NCBI GenBank assembly: GCA_963556495.2
Contig: OY747712.1
Coordinates: 51,365,069-51,429,068 of the forward strand
Reading direction: 5' to 3'
From: Valencia hispanica
Taxonomy: Eukaryota; Chordata; Actinopteri; Cyprinodontiformes; Valenciidae
Length of the DNA: 64,000 nt
Shown in pieces: positions 33,723-45,511 of the stretch. The notes below the pieces were generated by a model. It ran no database searches. It had not been told where the DNA came from and worked only from the letters and a program-made list of their open reading frames with translations. The number at the start of each line of letters is the position of its first letter. The first letter of the stretch is position 1. A program made the position numbers and the translations under genes.

Positions 33723-36700
33723 ATGACTACTCTAAGGTTTGTCACGTGGAATATTCATGGAGCTGGCACCAGAGAGAAAAGAGTTAAGATTCTTAACCAG
33801 CTTAAAAGATTGAAGGCAGATGTCGTCTTAATACAAGAAACCCATAAATCTACCTCAGCTGCAGATGATCTTAAATCCCCTGAGTTTCCTAATGTTTTTT
33901 CTGCATGCTATAACTCCAGACAAAGGGGAGTAGCAATATTAATAAATAAAAATGTAACTTTTACAGTAATAGATACAGTTACAGATCCAGAGGGTAGATT
34001 TATTATAGTAAAACTATCTATACATAACCAAAAGTTATGTATTGTCAGTATATATGGTCCAAATGTTGATGACCCCTCATTCTTTCATTCCTTCTTCTCT
34101 GTGCTCCTTGAACACATGGATTGCTCACTTCTTCTTGGGGGCGACCTCAACTTTGGTTTAAATGAAGAAATAGACAGGCTCAGCACAGCAGGGACTCAGC
34201 GCAGCTGGAAATCTATAGATATAGTCAAACAGTACATGAGCGATTATGGACTTTGTGATGCAGGGCGATCTCTTCACCCCAATGACAAAAAATATACTTT
34301 CTTCTCAAATGTCCACCATTCATATTCTCGACTGGATTATTTGTTAGTCAGCAGCTCACTGTTGACTGACATTTCAGACACTGAGATACACCCTATAGCT
34401 GTTAGCGATCATGCTCCTGTTTCTCTAACTTTAGTAAATAAAACAGAAACACCTCAAAGCAAAAATTGGAGATTTAATATATCCTTACTTAAGGATAAAG
34501 AATTTATTAAATATTTTGAAAAAGAGTGGGCTTCTTATTTAGAATATAATGACCTCCCTGGTACGTCGCCATCCATTCTTTGGGAGGCAGGAAAAGCTGT
34601 GATTAGAGGTAAAATAATCTCATTCTCATCAAATAAAAAGAAAATGGAAAAAAAAACGTATTCAGGAATTAGAAGAAACTATTAATTCATTAGAAGCTTC
34701 TCTAGATGAGGAGAGACTAGGCAAATTCCGTAAAGCAAAGCTAGAATTAAATCAAATTATTAATAAACAGACCCAGTTCTTAATTCAAAGACTTAGGATA
34801 GAAAACTTTGAACAAGGTAATAAATCAGGTAGATTTTTGGCTAACCAGCTAAATATTTATAAAGAAAAAACAACTATATCTGCTATTAAAGATCAGACCG
34901 GGAATACAGTATATGATCCTGGAAGAATAAACAACACATTTAAAGAATTTTACAAGGCTTTATACTTACCAGAGATAAATCCATCGGATCATGAAATTGA
35001 ACAATTTTTTGATAACATAACACTACCTAAATTATCTGAAAGTCAAGCGATGGCCCTGGATTCACCACTAACAGCGGCTGAACTCCAGGAGTCCCTCCAA
35101 GGCATGCCCAATAAAAAGGCTCCAGGCCCAGATGGATTTCCAGCAGAGTTCTATAAAGAATTCTGGAATATTCTGGCACCAACCTTCCACAGAATGCTGC
35201 AGGAAACCAAGGAAAATGGCCGACTCCCACCAAATATGAATTCTCCCTACATTAGTCTTCTACTAAAATCAGGTAAAGACCCTTTGTTTCCTACCAGCTA
35301 TCGTCCCATATCCCTCATTAATGTTGATCTTAAAATAATCTGCAAAGCCCTCGCAAAAAAGAAAGAGAAAGTAACCCCTCTTATAATACATCCTGATCAA
35401 ACTGGTTTTATTAAAGGGAGACATTCATCCACAAATTCTTGAGATTAATAGATTTAATAGATTTTTCTAACTGTAAAAACATTAAAACTAATATATTATC
35501 TTTAGAAGCAGAAAAAGCATTTGATAGAGTTAACTGGAAATTCTTATTTGTAACCTTACATAAATTTGGCTTTGGAAATTCTTTTATAAACTGGTTGAAA
35601 ATATTATACAGTTAACAAACAGCGTGTATCAGAACAAACAACCAAACATCATCTAGGTTTTATCTTCAGAGAGGTACCAGGCAGGGATGTCCTCTCTCTC
35701 CCTCCCTGTTCGCTATTTTTATTGAACCACTAGCTGCAGCAATCAGGCAAACTCACAATATTAAAGGCATAAAATGCAATAACATAGAACATAAAATCAG
35801 TCTTTATGCAGATGATGTATTACTTTTTCTCCAGCATTCACAAACCTCTTTCTCTCAGGTAATCGGGTTGATAAACTCTTACTCAAATGTTTCAGATTAT
35901 TCTATAAATTGGTTAAAATCTACAGTTCTTCCAATCAATTGTTCTGTCCAGAATCCAACTAATACACAACTGCAGTCAGGGAATATTACCTATTTAGGTA
36001 TCAATGTCTCACCAAGACTGGCAGATTTAATAACGCTAAACTACATCCCACTTTTAAAAAAAGTGGAAGATGATCTTGCTAGATGGAAATCTCTACCCAT
36101 ATCACTTACGGGAAGGGTTGCTTCAATAAAAATGATGGTTTTGCCCAGAATCAACTACTTATTCTCAATGATCCCAAGTAAACCATCACTGGACTGGTTT
36201 AGATCTCTGGACTCCTCTATCTCTAAATTTCTTTGGAAAGATAAACCCCCACGTATCAGCTTAAAAACACTGCAGAAGACCAAAGAAAAAGGAGGTCTAG
36301 ATCTACCAAACTTCCATCATTATTTCTTAGCCAACAGGCTCCAATACATATCAAGATGGTTAAAACATAGCTACCTAGACAAGTCCTGGATAGACATAGA
36401 ACAGACACTATGTAATAAGATAAAACTTTCAGACCTACCATTTATTAGCTCAAATATAAAACAATATGAATGCTTTAAAAGCATAAATATCATCTCCTCT
36501 CTGACAGCATGGTGGGAGTTTCTAAAAATGACAGAGTCCACAATAATCCCATGCAGACGTACACCCATCTGGAATAACCCCGACATCTTGCAAAAAAAAT
36601 TTATGATAGGTTTTCCAGTCTGGAGGTGCAATGGAATTGAATACCTGGAACATATATTTGAAGGAACAGACTTTATCCCATTTAATACATTAATTACACA

Positions 36701-37425
36701 ATATGGAATTGATAAAAACAAATTCTTAGAATATCAACAAATTAAATCTATTATTAAAGGTAAATTTAGGCTCAATACAGCTGAATTACAAATTCCAGCA
36801 AGAGTTTTAGATTTTCCCCCCCAAATTGCTGTCTAAAATATACAAAACTTTATCTACATTAGATGAATCAATAGCCATCCCTATTTCAAAATGGGAGGTG
36901 GATTTATCAGCCAGCTTTGACCAAAACGTCTCGTCTCAGATATGTTTAAGAACCTTTAAAATAACAAAAAATCCTAATTTGCAATTAATACAATACAAAA
37001 TCCTTCATAGAGTACACTATACAGGTCAACGAATGTTTAGGATGGGTTTTACATCGTCTAATACCTGCTTACAATGCACAAGCAATATACCAGATACTTA
37101 TGTTCATGTGCTTTGGTTCTGTCCACCTGTTAAGAAATTTTGGTGCCAGATATGTGAGGACTTATCAAAGTGTCTTAAATGTAACATCCCACCATCTCCC
37201 TCAATTTGCCTGTTAGGAAATTTAAATGATGTCACCATGGACACAAAGTCAGTTCTAATGGTTCACATTGCCTTATGCATCGCTAAGAAAACTATCCTCC
37301 TGAACTGGAAAAATAAAAAAGCTCTTAATATTCTGGGGGGGACCCCGGGGGGTGGGATCACTGGGCGGATGGGGCACAGGACGTCGTGGCCGGCCTGGGG
37401 TTGGGCTTTGGGTGGTGACTCCTGA
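33723..37425 (+). pseudogene. L1 ORF2: APE endonuclease and reverse transcriptase, frameshifted
   Basis: Endonuclease: RFVTWNIHGAG at the start, VLIQETHKS, SIYGPNVDD, LLGGDLNFG and the SDHAPVSLTL box. RT: KKAPGPDGFPAEFYKEFW, YRPISLINVDLKII, GTRQGCPLSPSLFAIFIEPL and the intact catalytic SLYADDVLLF. The C-terminal Cys-rich motif CLQCTSN..YVHVLWFCPPV is typical of L1. Frame breaks occur at an A-run near 34650, near 35437, at a stop near 35614 and at a C-run near 36822. The last frame runs into the G-rich 3' region and ends at 37425. Confidence 0.9.
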
Positions 37426-40250
37426 TGGCTGCATGCGGTGCCTTGGGGGGGTTGCACTGGCGGACATGGGTTACTGGCCTGGTGGCCGTGCTGCGCCTGG
37501 GTAGGGTCTGGGGTGGGCCTGGGGATTCGGGGCTCGGGGGCGCCGCGCCCCCTAGCTGTGGTCCTGGCTGGGGGTCGGCCGGCGTGGGGTCTCTGTTGGC
37601 TGTGGGGGTCGTGGCCGGCCGGCGGCCGGCATGTGCAGCCGCCTCTCTCTTTTTCTCTGGGCCGATTGTCATCGCCAGTCCCTGTATGCCGTCTCGCCTT
37701 GTTTGCTGGTTGGGGTGCCTGGCTGCTGGTCGCGGCGGCTGGGTGGCGTTTCTGGGCCGGATCAGTCCTTTTTTGCACTGGACTTGGCTCCTGGGTCTTG
37801 GTCTTTGTGTTGGGCGCTGGGGTTGGGCATTTGGCCGGGATCGGTCGGACTTGCGGGTGGACTGGCCTGGGTGTCTAGTGTCTTTTGTGTTTTGAGAGTA
37901 GAGCGAATGTCAGGGTGGGTTTAGTTCCCCTTCTGGGATGGGGCTGGGGGGACTGCCTTGGGGTCCGTTGGGCTTTGTGGTGCTGTGGCCGTGGGCCCCG
38001 GGTCGAACGTGCCATGGCCTCCCTCCCCTGGTGGATCCCGGTGAACAGCGGTGCCTATTGGGGTCAGTGGGGGAGCTGGCTCCCTGGGAAGACATTTTGT
38101 CTCCCAGTCCTTCCCTCCCCATCCCTGGACACCTCTGTCCACCCGCTCCATCACTTTACCACTCATATAGGGTCTTGGGGCATGGGCACATCACTGGGGT
38201 GCGAGGTGGGGCTTCCCTCCTCGCTGTCCCGTGGTGTCCTGGGTCCCAATTTTAATATACAACTTAGACACTCCCACTTATAACATTTTCACACGAGACA
38301 TATGTTGGGACTTTGGGGTGGGCACACTTTTCGGCATCCAGAGGGGGAGCGGTACAATCAGCTTCACCTCTGGTGCCGGTGCCCACTGTTAAACCACATA
38401 TAGACACTGAGGGCTCGGGGTGGGGGTTGGGGGATGTGTGGCTGTCTCCCCCACATCCCACCCCTCTGTTTTAAATGCACATTATAACAACACGCATCAA
38501 CACCATACTCGAGCGGGAGGATGGAGGCTAGGGGTCTTTTCCCACCCCTGTTCGCTACGGGCCATCAGGGGTTGGGGTCCGGAGGAGGACAGGCGGTCTG
38601 GTCGGGGTCCTGGGCTGTCGGGCTGCTTTGCCACTGTGGGGCCCTTGGCGGTCTGCTTGTCTCCATCCTAGAAGGTAGGGGGTCCACCTCCCCGGGTCCG
38701 GGGGCTGGTGGCTCTACTGGGGCATCGGTACCTGGACCTGGGAGCATAAAGTGTGCATGGGGTGTGTGAGTGAGGGTACAGCGTCATTTTTTTGGATGTC
38801 TTGGTGAGTCAGTGAAAATGTATGGGTTTAAGAGGGAGGGAACGTCTGACTGTGTCTGTATGTCTTTGTCTACCTGTCAGGTTGGATCTTGGTCTGCCCC
38901 CTCGCCTGGCACACCTCAGGCCTTACACTTAATGGAGGGCCTATTTCCCCTCTGTCACTCCCCGCCGGTGACGGGGGCCCCTGCCTGCCGGTGCGCCGGT
39001 GGTCAATCCGGTTCGGACCTGGTGCGTGCCTGGCCGGGCCTGGGGGGGCCGGTGTGTCGGTCGGCCGATACGCTGGGCCGATATCTTCCTTTGGTTGGTT
39101 GGGGCACCTCTTTTAGAGGTGCCAGTTTTGGGATTGTTGGGTGGTGCCTGCTCGGTGGCTCGGCGGGACGCGGATCCGGCGTCTCTGCTCGTTTGATCAC
39201 CTGTTCTGTGCGCACCGTGCGTGGCCGGTTCATTGGCGGGTTGGACCAGCCCTGGCCCTCGTTGGATGCCTGGTCTCGGCGCCCTGCATTGCGCGGGATC
39301 AGGACCCGGGAGCTGGTACAACTTGGCGTCCAGATGCTGGCTGAGCCCGGCCTGGGGATGCTGTACGTCCCCTGCGGCTATTGGTGGGGCGCTGGGATGT
39401 TGGCGGTGGGAATTGGTCTAGGGTGGAGGCGTCGCGTGGCGGCCGGCCGCGGCCCCTGCAGTGCCGGGGGCCCCTCGTCGGCCGGTCCCTTGTCGGGTCC
39501 CTGCTGGGGGGTGGGGTGCCCCTGGGCTCCGGCTCCCCCGGTCCGTTGACCGGCCCGCCCCGGCGCGGCCGGTTGCCAGCGGAGCCCGTGGGCTCGTCAC
39601 TGCTGCCCCCCGGGCCCCTGCATAGTGGTCGCTGGATGGTCCCCTGGGGTTCTTCTTTGCTCCTCTCTTGGGGGATGCGGTCGGCCCCGCCCGGGTCCGC
39701 CTGGGGCTCTGGCGGTCCTTTGGACGTCTTTGCTCCGATCTCCTTCATGTCTGCATCGATTCCTGGGAGACGGATTGATGTCTGCTCACACCAACTATCG
39801 AACACTCTTATGGAGAAACCTTATATGCACCAGCATGCTAACACACACACATAGATTTGGGGTCTCTGGTGTTTAAGGATGTATTCTTGGGCTGAGGTTA
39901 TCATTACTAGAGCTTGATTAATCGGTACCATGAGTTTTTCTGTGACATTGTTGTTGTATTTTTATATCTATTTTTCTGTGATGTGGTTGTGTAATTCTTA
40001 GTTCACAATGTTTGGTTGGTTTTGTCGATGTTCCTTTTTCGTGTTTTGTTTTGTTTTTCCCCCTCTCTCTGCCGTCCTGTGGGTATGGAGGCAGACTTCA
40101 ATGTCTTCCTGTGTTTTCTTTGTTCCCCTTCCTCTCTTGTATTTTCAACTCACCCTCTCTCATGACATTTTTTTTCCTACCTCTCTTCTTCATCTTCCTT
40201 CTTTCTTCTCCTTAATTTTCCGTCTCCGTGTCCATAACATCAGGAAATAA
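37334..40250 (+). other. Long GC-rich, G-skewed 3' UTR of the L1 element
   Basis: About 2.9 kb with strong G bias on the sense strand, in sharp contrast with the AT-rich ORF2. Long ORFs in all six frames here are effects of base composition. A canonical quadruplex pattern lies at 37335-37365. The last part (39950-40250) turns T-rich. A second, rearranged copy occupies much of 44171-46290, so it is a repeated module and not host sequence. Confidence 0.75.
37335..37365 (+). promoter_or_regulatory. Canonical G-quadruplex motif at the start of the L1 3' region
   Basis: Four G-runs (7, 6, 3 and 3 Gs) are separated by loops of 5, 1 and 6 bases. The matching place in the second copy, 44282-44316, has five runs. 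Mammalian L1 3' UTRs also hold sense-strand quadruplex motifs, thought to stimulate retrotransposition; a similar role here is inference. Confidence 0.6.
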
Positions 40251-40406
40251 AAACCCCAACAATTCATAATAAAGATTTTTCACACATAAATCAAGTGGAG
40301 TACTATAGCAAAATCTGTACTGCTCCGCTTGTGAAAGTAAATCTGTTGGGCTTCTACTTGGTACTCAGACACCAATTCTGAGCTCCACACTGCCAAACAG
40401 GACACG

Positions 40407-40435
40407 TAAAAAAAAAAAACGTAAAAAAAAAAAAA
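40407..40435 (+). repeat. L1 3' tail, A12-CGT-A14
   Basis: The element ends ...GACACGT, then about 12 A, CGT, about 14 A, then the target duplication. The CGT matches the last bases before the tail, as if the reverse transcriptase restarted on the tail junction. Confidence 0.8.
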
Positions 40436-40576
40436 AGAGACGCTTCAAGGCCTCCATCTCCCAAACAGCTACTGGAGGTAAGAGGCCGGGAGAAAATGTC
40501 CCAGGACGCTGGCAACTCCCTTGACCCTGTCCCTGCCGGTCCATTCTGTTCGCTGAGGCTACGTTGTGGAGCCAAG

Positions 40577-41020
40577 TATAATGGCAAAAAATAGTATCTT
40601 AGGGTTTCCATTATAAAGAAGACTTGAGTCCCAGAAGGCGTTTAAGTATTTAATTCAAACATGTCTGGCCAGACACGGAGGGGACAGAGTTACTCGTGCA
40701 TCACCCTAACCAACCTTTCTAACTAACCGCTTAAATAGTATTCAGCAATCATTGTTTATCTCTGTAGATGTCTTCTCCAACGTTCACGCCCCGCCTCCAG
40801 AGTAACCGCTTCACGCGAGTCATAGCAACGCATAAAGCGGCTCATCCGAAGGCCAGACTGTTATCTTACTGCCCCGGCGTCTGTCTCTCTGGTGACCTGA
40901 CACATATATCTTTCTCATAACATTAAGCTGGAGCAATAACCTTGTCATTTTACCCTAGATGTATTTACTAAACAGAGAATATACACTTAATTCCTAATTG
41001 CATAACAATTTTCCACCACC
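40577..41020 (-). repeat. LTR (5' LTR in the inferred orientation)
   Basis: Partner of 24019-24462, same length. The terminal dinucleotides are mutated (TA..CC on the + strand) compared with TG..CA in the other copy. GTAG follows as the 4-bp target duplication. Confidence 0.9.
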
Positions 41021-43047
41021 GTAGGATATCAAGACAGCGAGAGGAGGAGCTTGATTGGTTAATTGATTCCGTCAAGGTTTTTTTGGTTTAATGGAATTCT
41101 GACATTTTCCCTACATTGGTGTTAATTGGGTATAACATTGGTATTTGGTTCGATACTGCAGTACAGACCAACCGTCTAATTGTTAGAATTTTCAGTTTTC
41201 AGTGGAAAAGCTGGCAAATTCATTGCAGGCCCTGGTTAAATTTAGTTCAGGGGCTTCTGTCACTGGAGGATTACTTAGTGTTTCCACTGTCGCAAACAGA
41301 GTCTATGTATTATTAATGTTTCTGTTAATGATGTCAGGGATGAAAGTTTCCCTAGCATCTTTTAAAGTTAACTGATATCTGTTCAGTCTCTCTTTGTAGA
41401 TTTCACAGTGAACCTGGAGTCAAGTGTTATTTTTATAGGTATTATTTTCTATTCAAAGTAATAGAAACCTATCATACACAGAAACAAATCTGCCAGCTAT
41501 GAGTACAGTGCTCTCCGCCACACATTAGTCGCGACCGGGATGGAATGTAGAAAAAAAAGCTATACTTGGGCTGTAGTCTGGTAAACATGAGCTCCCCTGC
41601 GCTGTGCTTGGGGAAGACACCACAGAAAAAGTGGGCATGTCTGGGGAAAAGATGTTGCTTCTAATATGATACACAACAAGAAAGACACTTCTTTCACAAC
41701 TAAAGTGCAAAATATTTGCTGTATTTTGTCAATTTCATGCTGCATTGCTTAAACACTATATTCACCCATGATGTTTCCGCCACTCCGTCCCCTAAAAATT
41801 CTGTGCGGCACGCCAGACTTTTATGTTTTTCCTCATTTAATTGTTATGAAAAATTATTGATCGCAGTTAATCGAGTTATGGTAAATCGGCACACCCCTAG
41901 TTAGTAAGTAGCATAAACTCACCATCCACTCCCAAAACTGCAGATATTTCCGTCCATGCCCTCTCCTTTTTTATGTTGTCCTTGTAAAAATTATCAATGG
42001 TATCAAATAAAATTGCTGATTCTCCACTTCAAGGATTAAATTCTAGTCGTTCATAAAAAACAACAACATATGAGACCCACTTTAACCCTGATGTCACAGG
42101 TAATGATGGTTTGTTTAGTTTTTTTCATAGTTAAGCATTTAGAAATCTGTACGTATTCTTTTTGCAAATTTCGAGATTCTTTTCACTGCTTCCGTGTTTG
42201 ATTTCCTCATTGGCACAATCTAAACTGCTGAGCTTGACACGTTTTAGAAGCGTAGGGCGTAAAAAATAGACCTGCTGCGTAATTTAAGATGAGGGCCTTG
42301 ACACAATGCTTTTAATCCAATCTAAAGTTGTTCACCTGTCAGAAGGATCTGCTACTGACCACCAAACCTCTTAAATTAGCAGTACTTTTTCCCCAAAATA
42401 AACGTTACAATAGCCATTTTATTTGACCATTTATGACTCAAACATCTCCTGATGAGCATACTGACACCTTGTCAGCTCACAGTGGGTGCACCTATAAGCC
42501 TGTATCCAATTTTTTCTATTTTCTGTTGGGTCCGATTTTCCCGCGTTGTCTGTGGATGTGACGTCAAGCGCGTTCATGTTAAATGTTTCAGATCACTCTG
42601 CCACCACCCCTAGTCAGCACTCGCAAGCAGTTCAATGGATTGTGCGAATACACAGAAGAGACCAAGGACAACTTTGACACCAACAGTAACTCCACATAAG
42701 ACTAAAAAAGTTAAACCCCTGACAAGTGCCCGAAAAGGATCGAAGATTGAGAGCGACCAGTGTGGGAGCGCGCACTGTGAGAGCGAGCAGAAAGGAAGAG
42801 CAGTTTCGTTTTTTGGCCACAGGTGTCAGTTGCGAGTTTAAATTTCAGAAAATTGCATATAGCCCCTTTAAACAGGTCATTGTCAGGGACGTTGTTTCTA
42901 ATCTATGATTTAATCACTGAGTCCGATCTATATGCTGTATTTCTGTTGAAAACTTGACTAGAAGTAAATAATCAAACATCTACACGGATAGGGTCAACTC
43001 CATTAAATTACAGATTTCTAATCAAGAGCATGAAGCAGACGAGGTGG
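41021..43047. other. Unassigned region with one hAT-like end
   Basis: No gene is visible. Bases 41835-41897 (GATCGCAGTTAATCGAG...GGCACACCCCTA) look like the right end of a hAT element related to the one at 8339, but no left end is seen. The frame at 42635-42841 is Lys/Arg-rich and unrecognised; the sequence around it looks like an interspersed repeat fragment. Confidence 0.35.
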
Positions 43048-43868
43048 ACAGGGGACCGTACTCTCACCATTCCTTTTCACTCTTTACACTTCAGACTTCA
43101 AAAACAAATCAGAGACCTGTCATCTGAAGAAATGCTCAGAGATGGACAAGAAGCTGAATACAGAGAGCTGGTGGACCGCTTTGTGACATGGTGTGGGAAC
43201 AATCATCTAACTTTAAATGTGAATAAAACAAAGGAGATGATTGTAGATTTCAGAAGAAACAGGGATAAGTCAAACACTGTTTCCATCATGTGAGAAGAAG
43301 TGGAGGTGGTTGAGGAGTATAAATACCTCGGAGTTCACCTGGACAACAGACAGGACTGGAGGCGCAACAATGAAACCGTCTACAAGAAGGGACAGAGCAG
43401 ACTTTACTTCTTGAGGAAACTTAGGTCCTTGATGGTTTGCAGGAAGATGCAGCAAATCTTCTACAAGTCTGTTGTGGAGAGGGTCATCTCTTCAGTCGTC
43501 ATCTGTTGGGGTAACAGCATCAGAGCCAGTGACTTAAAAAGGTTAAACAACCTGATAAAGAAGGATGATTCTGCTCTTGGCACTACTGTGGAACCACTGT
43601 AGATGATAATGCAAAGGATTCTTCATAAAATCAAAAAAATAATAGACAACCCTGGCCATCCTCTTCATGAGACTGTCATACAACAACAGAGTGTCTTCAG
43701 TCAGAGGCTTCTTCAGTTTCAAAAGACTGCTACAGGAAATCCTTCCTGCCCACAGCCATCATTATCTACAACTCCTTAAAGAATTAATTATATGAGCTAC
43801 AACAACACCTAATTTCCCTCTGGGATCAATAAAGTATTTTTGAATTTGAATTGCATTGAATTTGAATC
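43048..43868 (+). mobile_element. Rex1-like LINE copy, 5'-truncated, catalytic box deleted
   Basis: Closely related to 1384-2287: EAEYRELVDRFVTWCGNNHL, VNKTKEMIVDFRRN, EYKYLGVHLDNRQDW and the tail TTCCCTCTGGGATCAATAAAG with TTGAA repeats. Around 43125-43140 about 30 bases are missing relative to the first copy, precisely those that encode the YSDD catalytic box. A TGA near 43290 and a TAG near 43600 also break it. Confidence 0.88.
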
Positions 43869-44170
43869 CTCTGGACTCAATTATCAGCAAACATCTCGGT
43901 AACTGATATTGGTTTATCTGTCTCTTTCTGTGTTTTCTATGAAAGTACCACCTCTGCTAAACTATCTCGCCACAGAGAGACTACAGTAAAAAAGCGTTTT
44001 CTCGGGGACAGTTCAGTTGAAACCCTTCCACCGCATCCCCCTCATCTCCCAACTCCAACTCTGTAAACAATCTGGTAGATAACTTTCTCTCTAAAATTTC
44101 AGACATCATTGATACCGTTGTTACAAGTAAAGTTAAAAGTAGTCTTAGGTAGAAAGAAGTTGCCATGGAC
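43869..44170 (+). mobile_element. L2-like LINE, 5' segment (continues at 46791)
   Basis: The sequence up to AGAAAGAAGTTGCCATGGAC (44151-44170) is resumed at 46791 by a near-identical 20-mer and then by more of the same LINE. One L2 copy is therefore interrupted by a 2.6-kb insertion. No intact ORF. Confidence 0.65.
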
Positions 44171-45103
44171 CCTTCTGGGCTCCTTTGATCAGCTCCATCA
44201 CCAAGTAAGGGTGGGGGGCACATGGTTTTGTCATGTGGGATACTGTTGCTGATGTGGGGGTTCTTGGTGTTGGGGACATCTGGGGGTGGGGGATCCCTGG
44301 GGGTGGGATGACTGGGCGGATGGGGTGCTGGACGTCGTGGCCCCAACCTGGGGTTGGGCTTTGGTGGCTTTGGGTGGTAACTCCTGACGGCTGTATGCAG
44401 TGCGTTAGAGGGTTGCACTGGCGGACACGGATTACTGGCTTGGTGACCATGCTGCGCCTGGGTAGGGTCTGGGGCGGGCCTGGGGGTTTAGGGCTCTGGG
44501 GCGTCACGCTCCCTAGCTGTGGTCCTGACTGGGGGTCGGACGGTGTTGGGTCTCTGTTGACGGTGTCGGCCTGTGGGGGTCGGGCCGGCCGGTGGCCAGC
44601 ATGTGCAGCTGCCTCTCTCTTTATCTCTGGGGCGATTGTCATTGCCGGTTCCTGTATGGCGCCTCGCCTTGTTTGCTTGTTGGGGTGTCTGGCTGCTGGT
44701 TGCGGCAGCTGGGCGGCATTTCTGGGCCTGATCAGTCTTTTTCGCACTGGACTTGGCTCCTGGGTCTTGGTCTTTTGTGCACTGCAGGGCGCTGGGGTCG
44801 GGCTTTTGGCCGGGTTTGGTCAGACTTGCCGGTGGAGTGGCCTGGCAGTGGACGTGCAGGGCGGTTGGGTGGGGCGATGGGATTGGTCGCTTGCCGAGCC
44901 ATTGAACAGCAGTGGTCTCCCCGCAAGGGCTGAGTATCGGCCAGGGAATGGGGGTGGTTGATGTCAGCCTGGTGGGTCAGCCGCCAGGGGCATCGGGTTG
45001 CTCCTGGTCTGGGCAGGTACGTCGCCACGGTTTGGGGCACAGGGGGCCTCCAATGCGCAGGTGGCGCTGGGGGCCTCCTTTGCTGGCAGGGAGGCTGTTA
45101 TCA
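44171..45103 (+). repeat. L1-type GC-rich 3' UTR module, second copy, first part
   Basis: Aligns by eye with 37345-37860: GGTGGGATGACTGGGCGGAT, GGGTAGGGTCTGGGGCGGGC and CTTGGCTCCTGGGTCTTGGT. About 250 bases after 44845 have no counterpart in the full-length element. ORFs on both strands are compositional. Confidence 0.7.
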
Positions 45104-45511
45104 ACTTTTTACTTTCTGTAACATAGAAAGTTATCTTATATCAGATCTTCTGTTCCTTCTGTGTTCTGCTCTGTCTTCTCAAACCCCCAGACGGTCGTGG
45201 CAGATGGCCGCTCCTACTGAGCCTGGTTCTGTTGGAGGTTTCTTCCTGTTAAAGGGGAGTTTTTCCTCTCCACTGTCGCTACATGCTTGCTCAGTATGAG
45301 GGATTGCTGAAGGATTGCTGTGGTTGAAATCTGCCCAACCTCACGCCAATGACTGACGCAATCTGCTGGGATTCCTTAAATAGGAAACTTTTTAACTGAT
45401 TGGAATGTTTGTATAATTGTATTGAAATAACTTCTTGTTAAGTGCCTTGAGATGACATCTGTTGTGAATTGGCGCTATATAAATAAACTGAATTGAATTG
45501 AATTGAATTGT
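45104..45511 (+). repeat. L2-type LINE 3' end with TTGAA tail
   Basis: Contains GGTTTCTTCCTGTTAAAGGG, CAGTATGAGGGATTGCTG, TTGAATTGGCGCTATATAAA-type bases and the tail (TTGAA)n. Homologous copies are at 46300-46788 and, reversed, 48184-48620. Confidence 0.85.

Larger units (their letters stand above)
32298..40435 (+). mobile_element. Full-length L1-clade LINE with long GC-rich 3' region
   Basis: The 8.1-kb insertion is flanked by the 12-bp duplication AGAGACGCTTCA (32286-32297 and 40436-40447) and ends in an A-rich tail. This proves target-primed integration into the LTR element. Order: 5' UTR 32298-32530, ORF1 32531-33312, intergenic part with CT-rich tracts 33313-33722, ORF2 33723-37425, GC-rich 3' UTR to about 40250, short AT-rich end and tail. 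Both ORFs carry frameshifts. The full length and clean duplication suggest a fairly young insertion. Confidence 0.92.
24019..41020 (-). mobile_element. LTR retroelement without visible coding capacity, split by nested Tc1 and L1 insertions
   Basis: Two direct 444-bp repeats at 24019-24462 and 40577-41020 differ at about nine sites. The 4-bp target duplication GTAG stands at 24015-24018 and 41021-41024. Read on the reverse strand the LTR starts TGTGGTGG and ends CCATTACA. A purine tract (AAAAGCAGGGAAT) precedes the 3' LTR and TTGGCTCC follows the 5' LTR, which supports reverse orientation. After removing the Tc1 and L1 insertions about 6.4 kb of interior remain. No gag, protease, RT or integrase motif is visible there on either strand, so it resembles a large non-autonomous LTR element. 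Confidence 0.85.

Noticed and set aside
37263..39805. Many long overlapping ORFs on both strands (up to 259 codons)
   Set aside because: They arise from the G/C-rich, stop-poor composition of the L1 3' region; no domains, and frames are equally open in all directions.
44145..44961. Long ORFs of 200-242 codons on both strands
   Set aside because: Same G-rich L1 3' UTR module as above; compositional, no protein signal.
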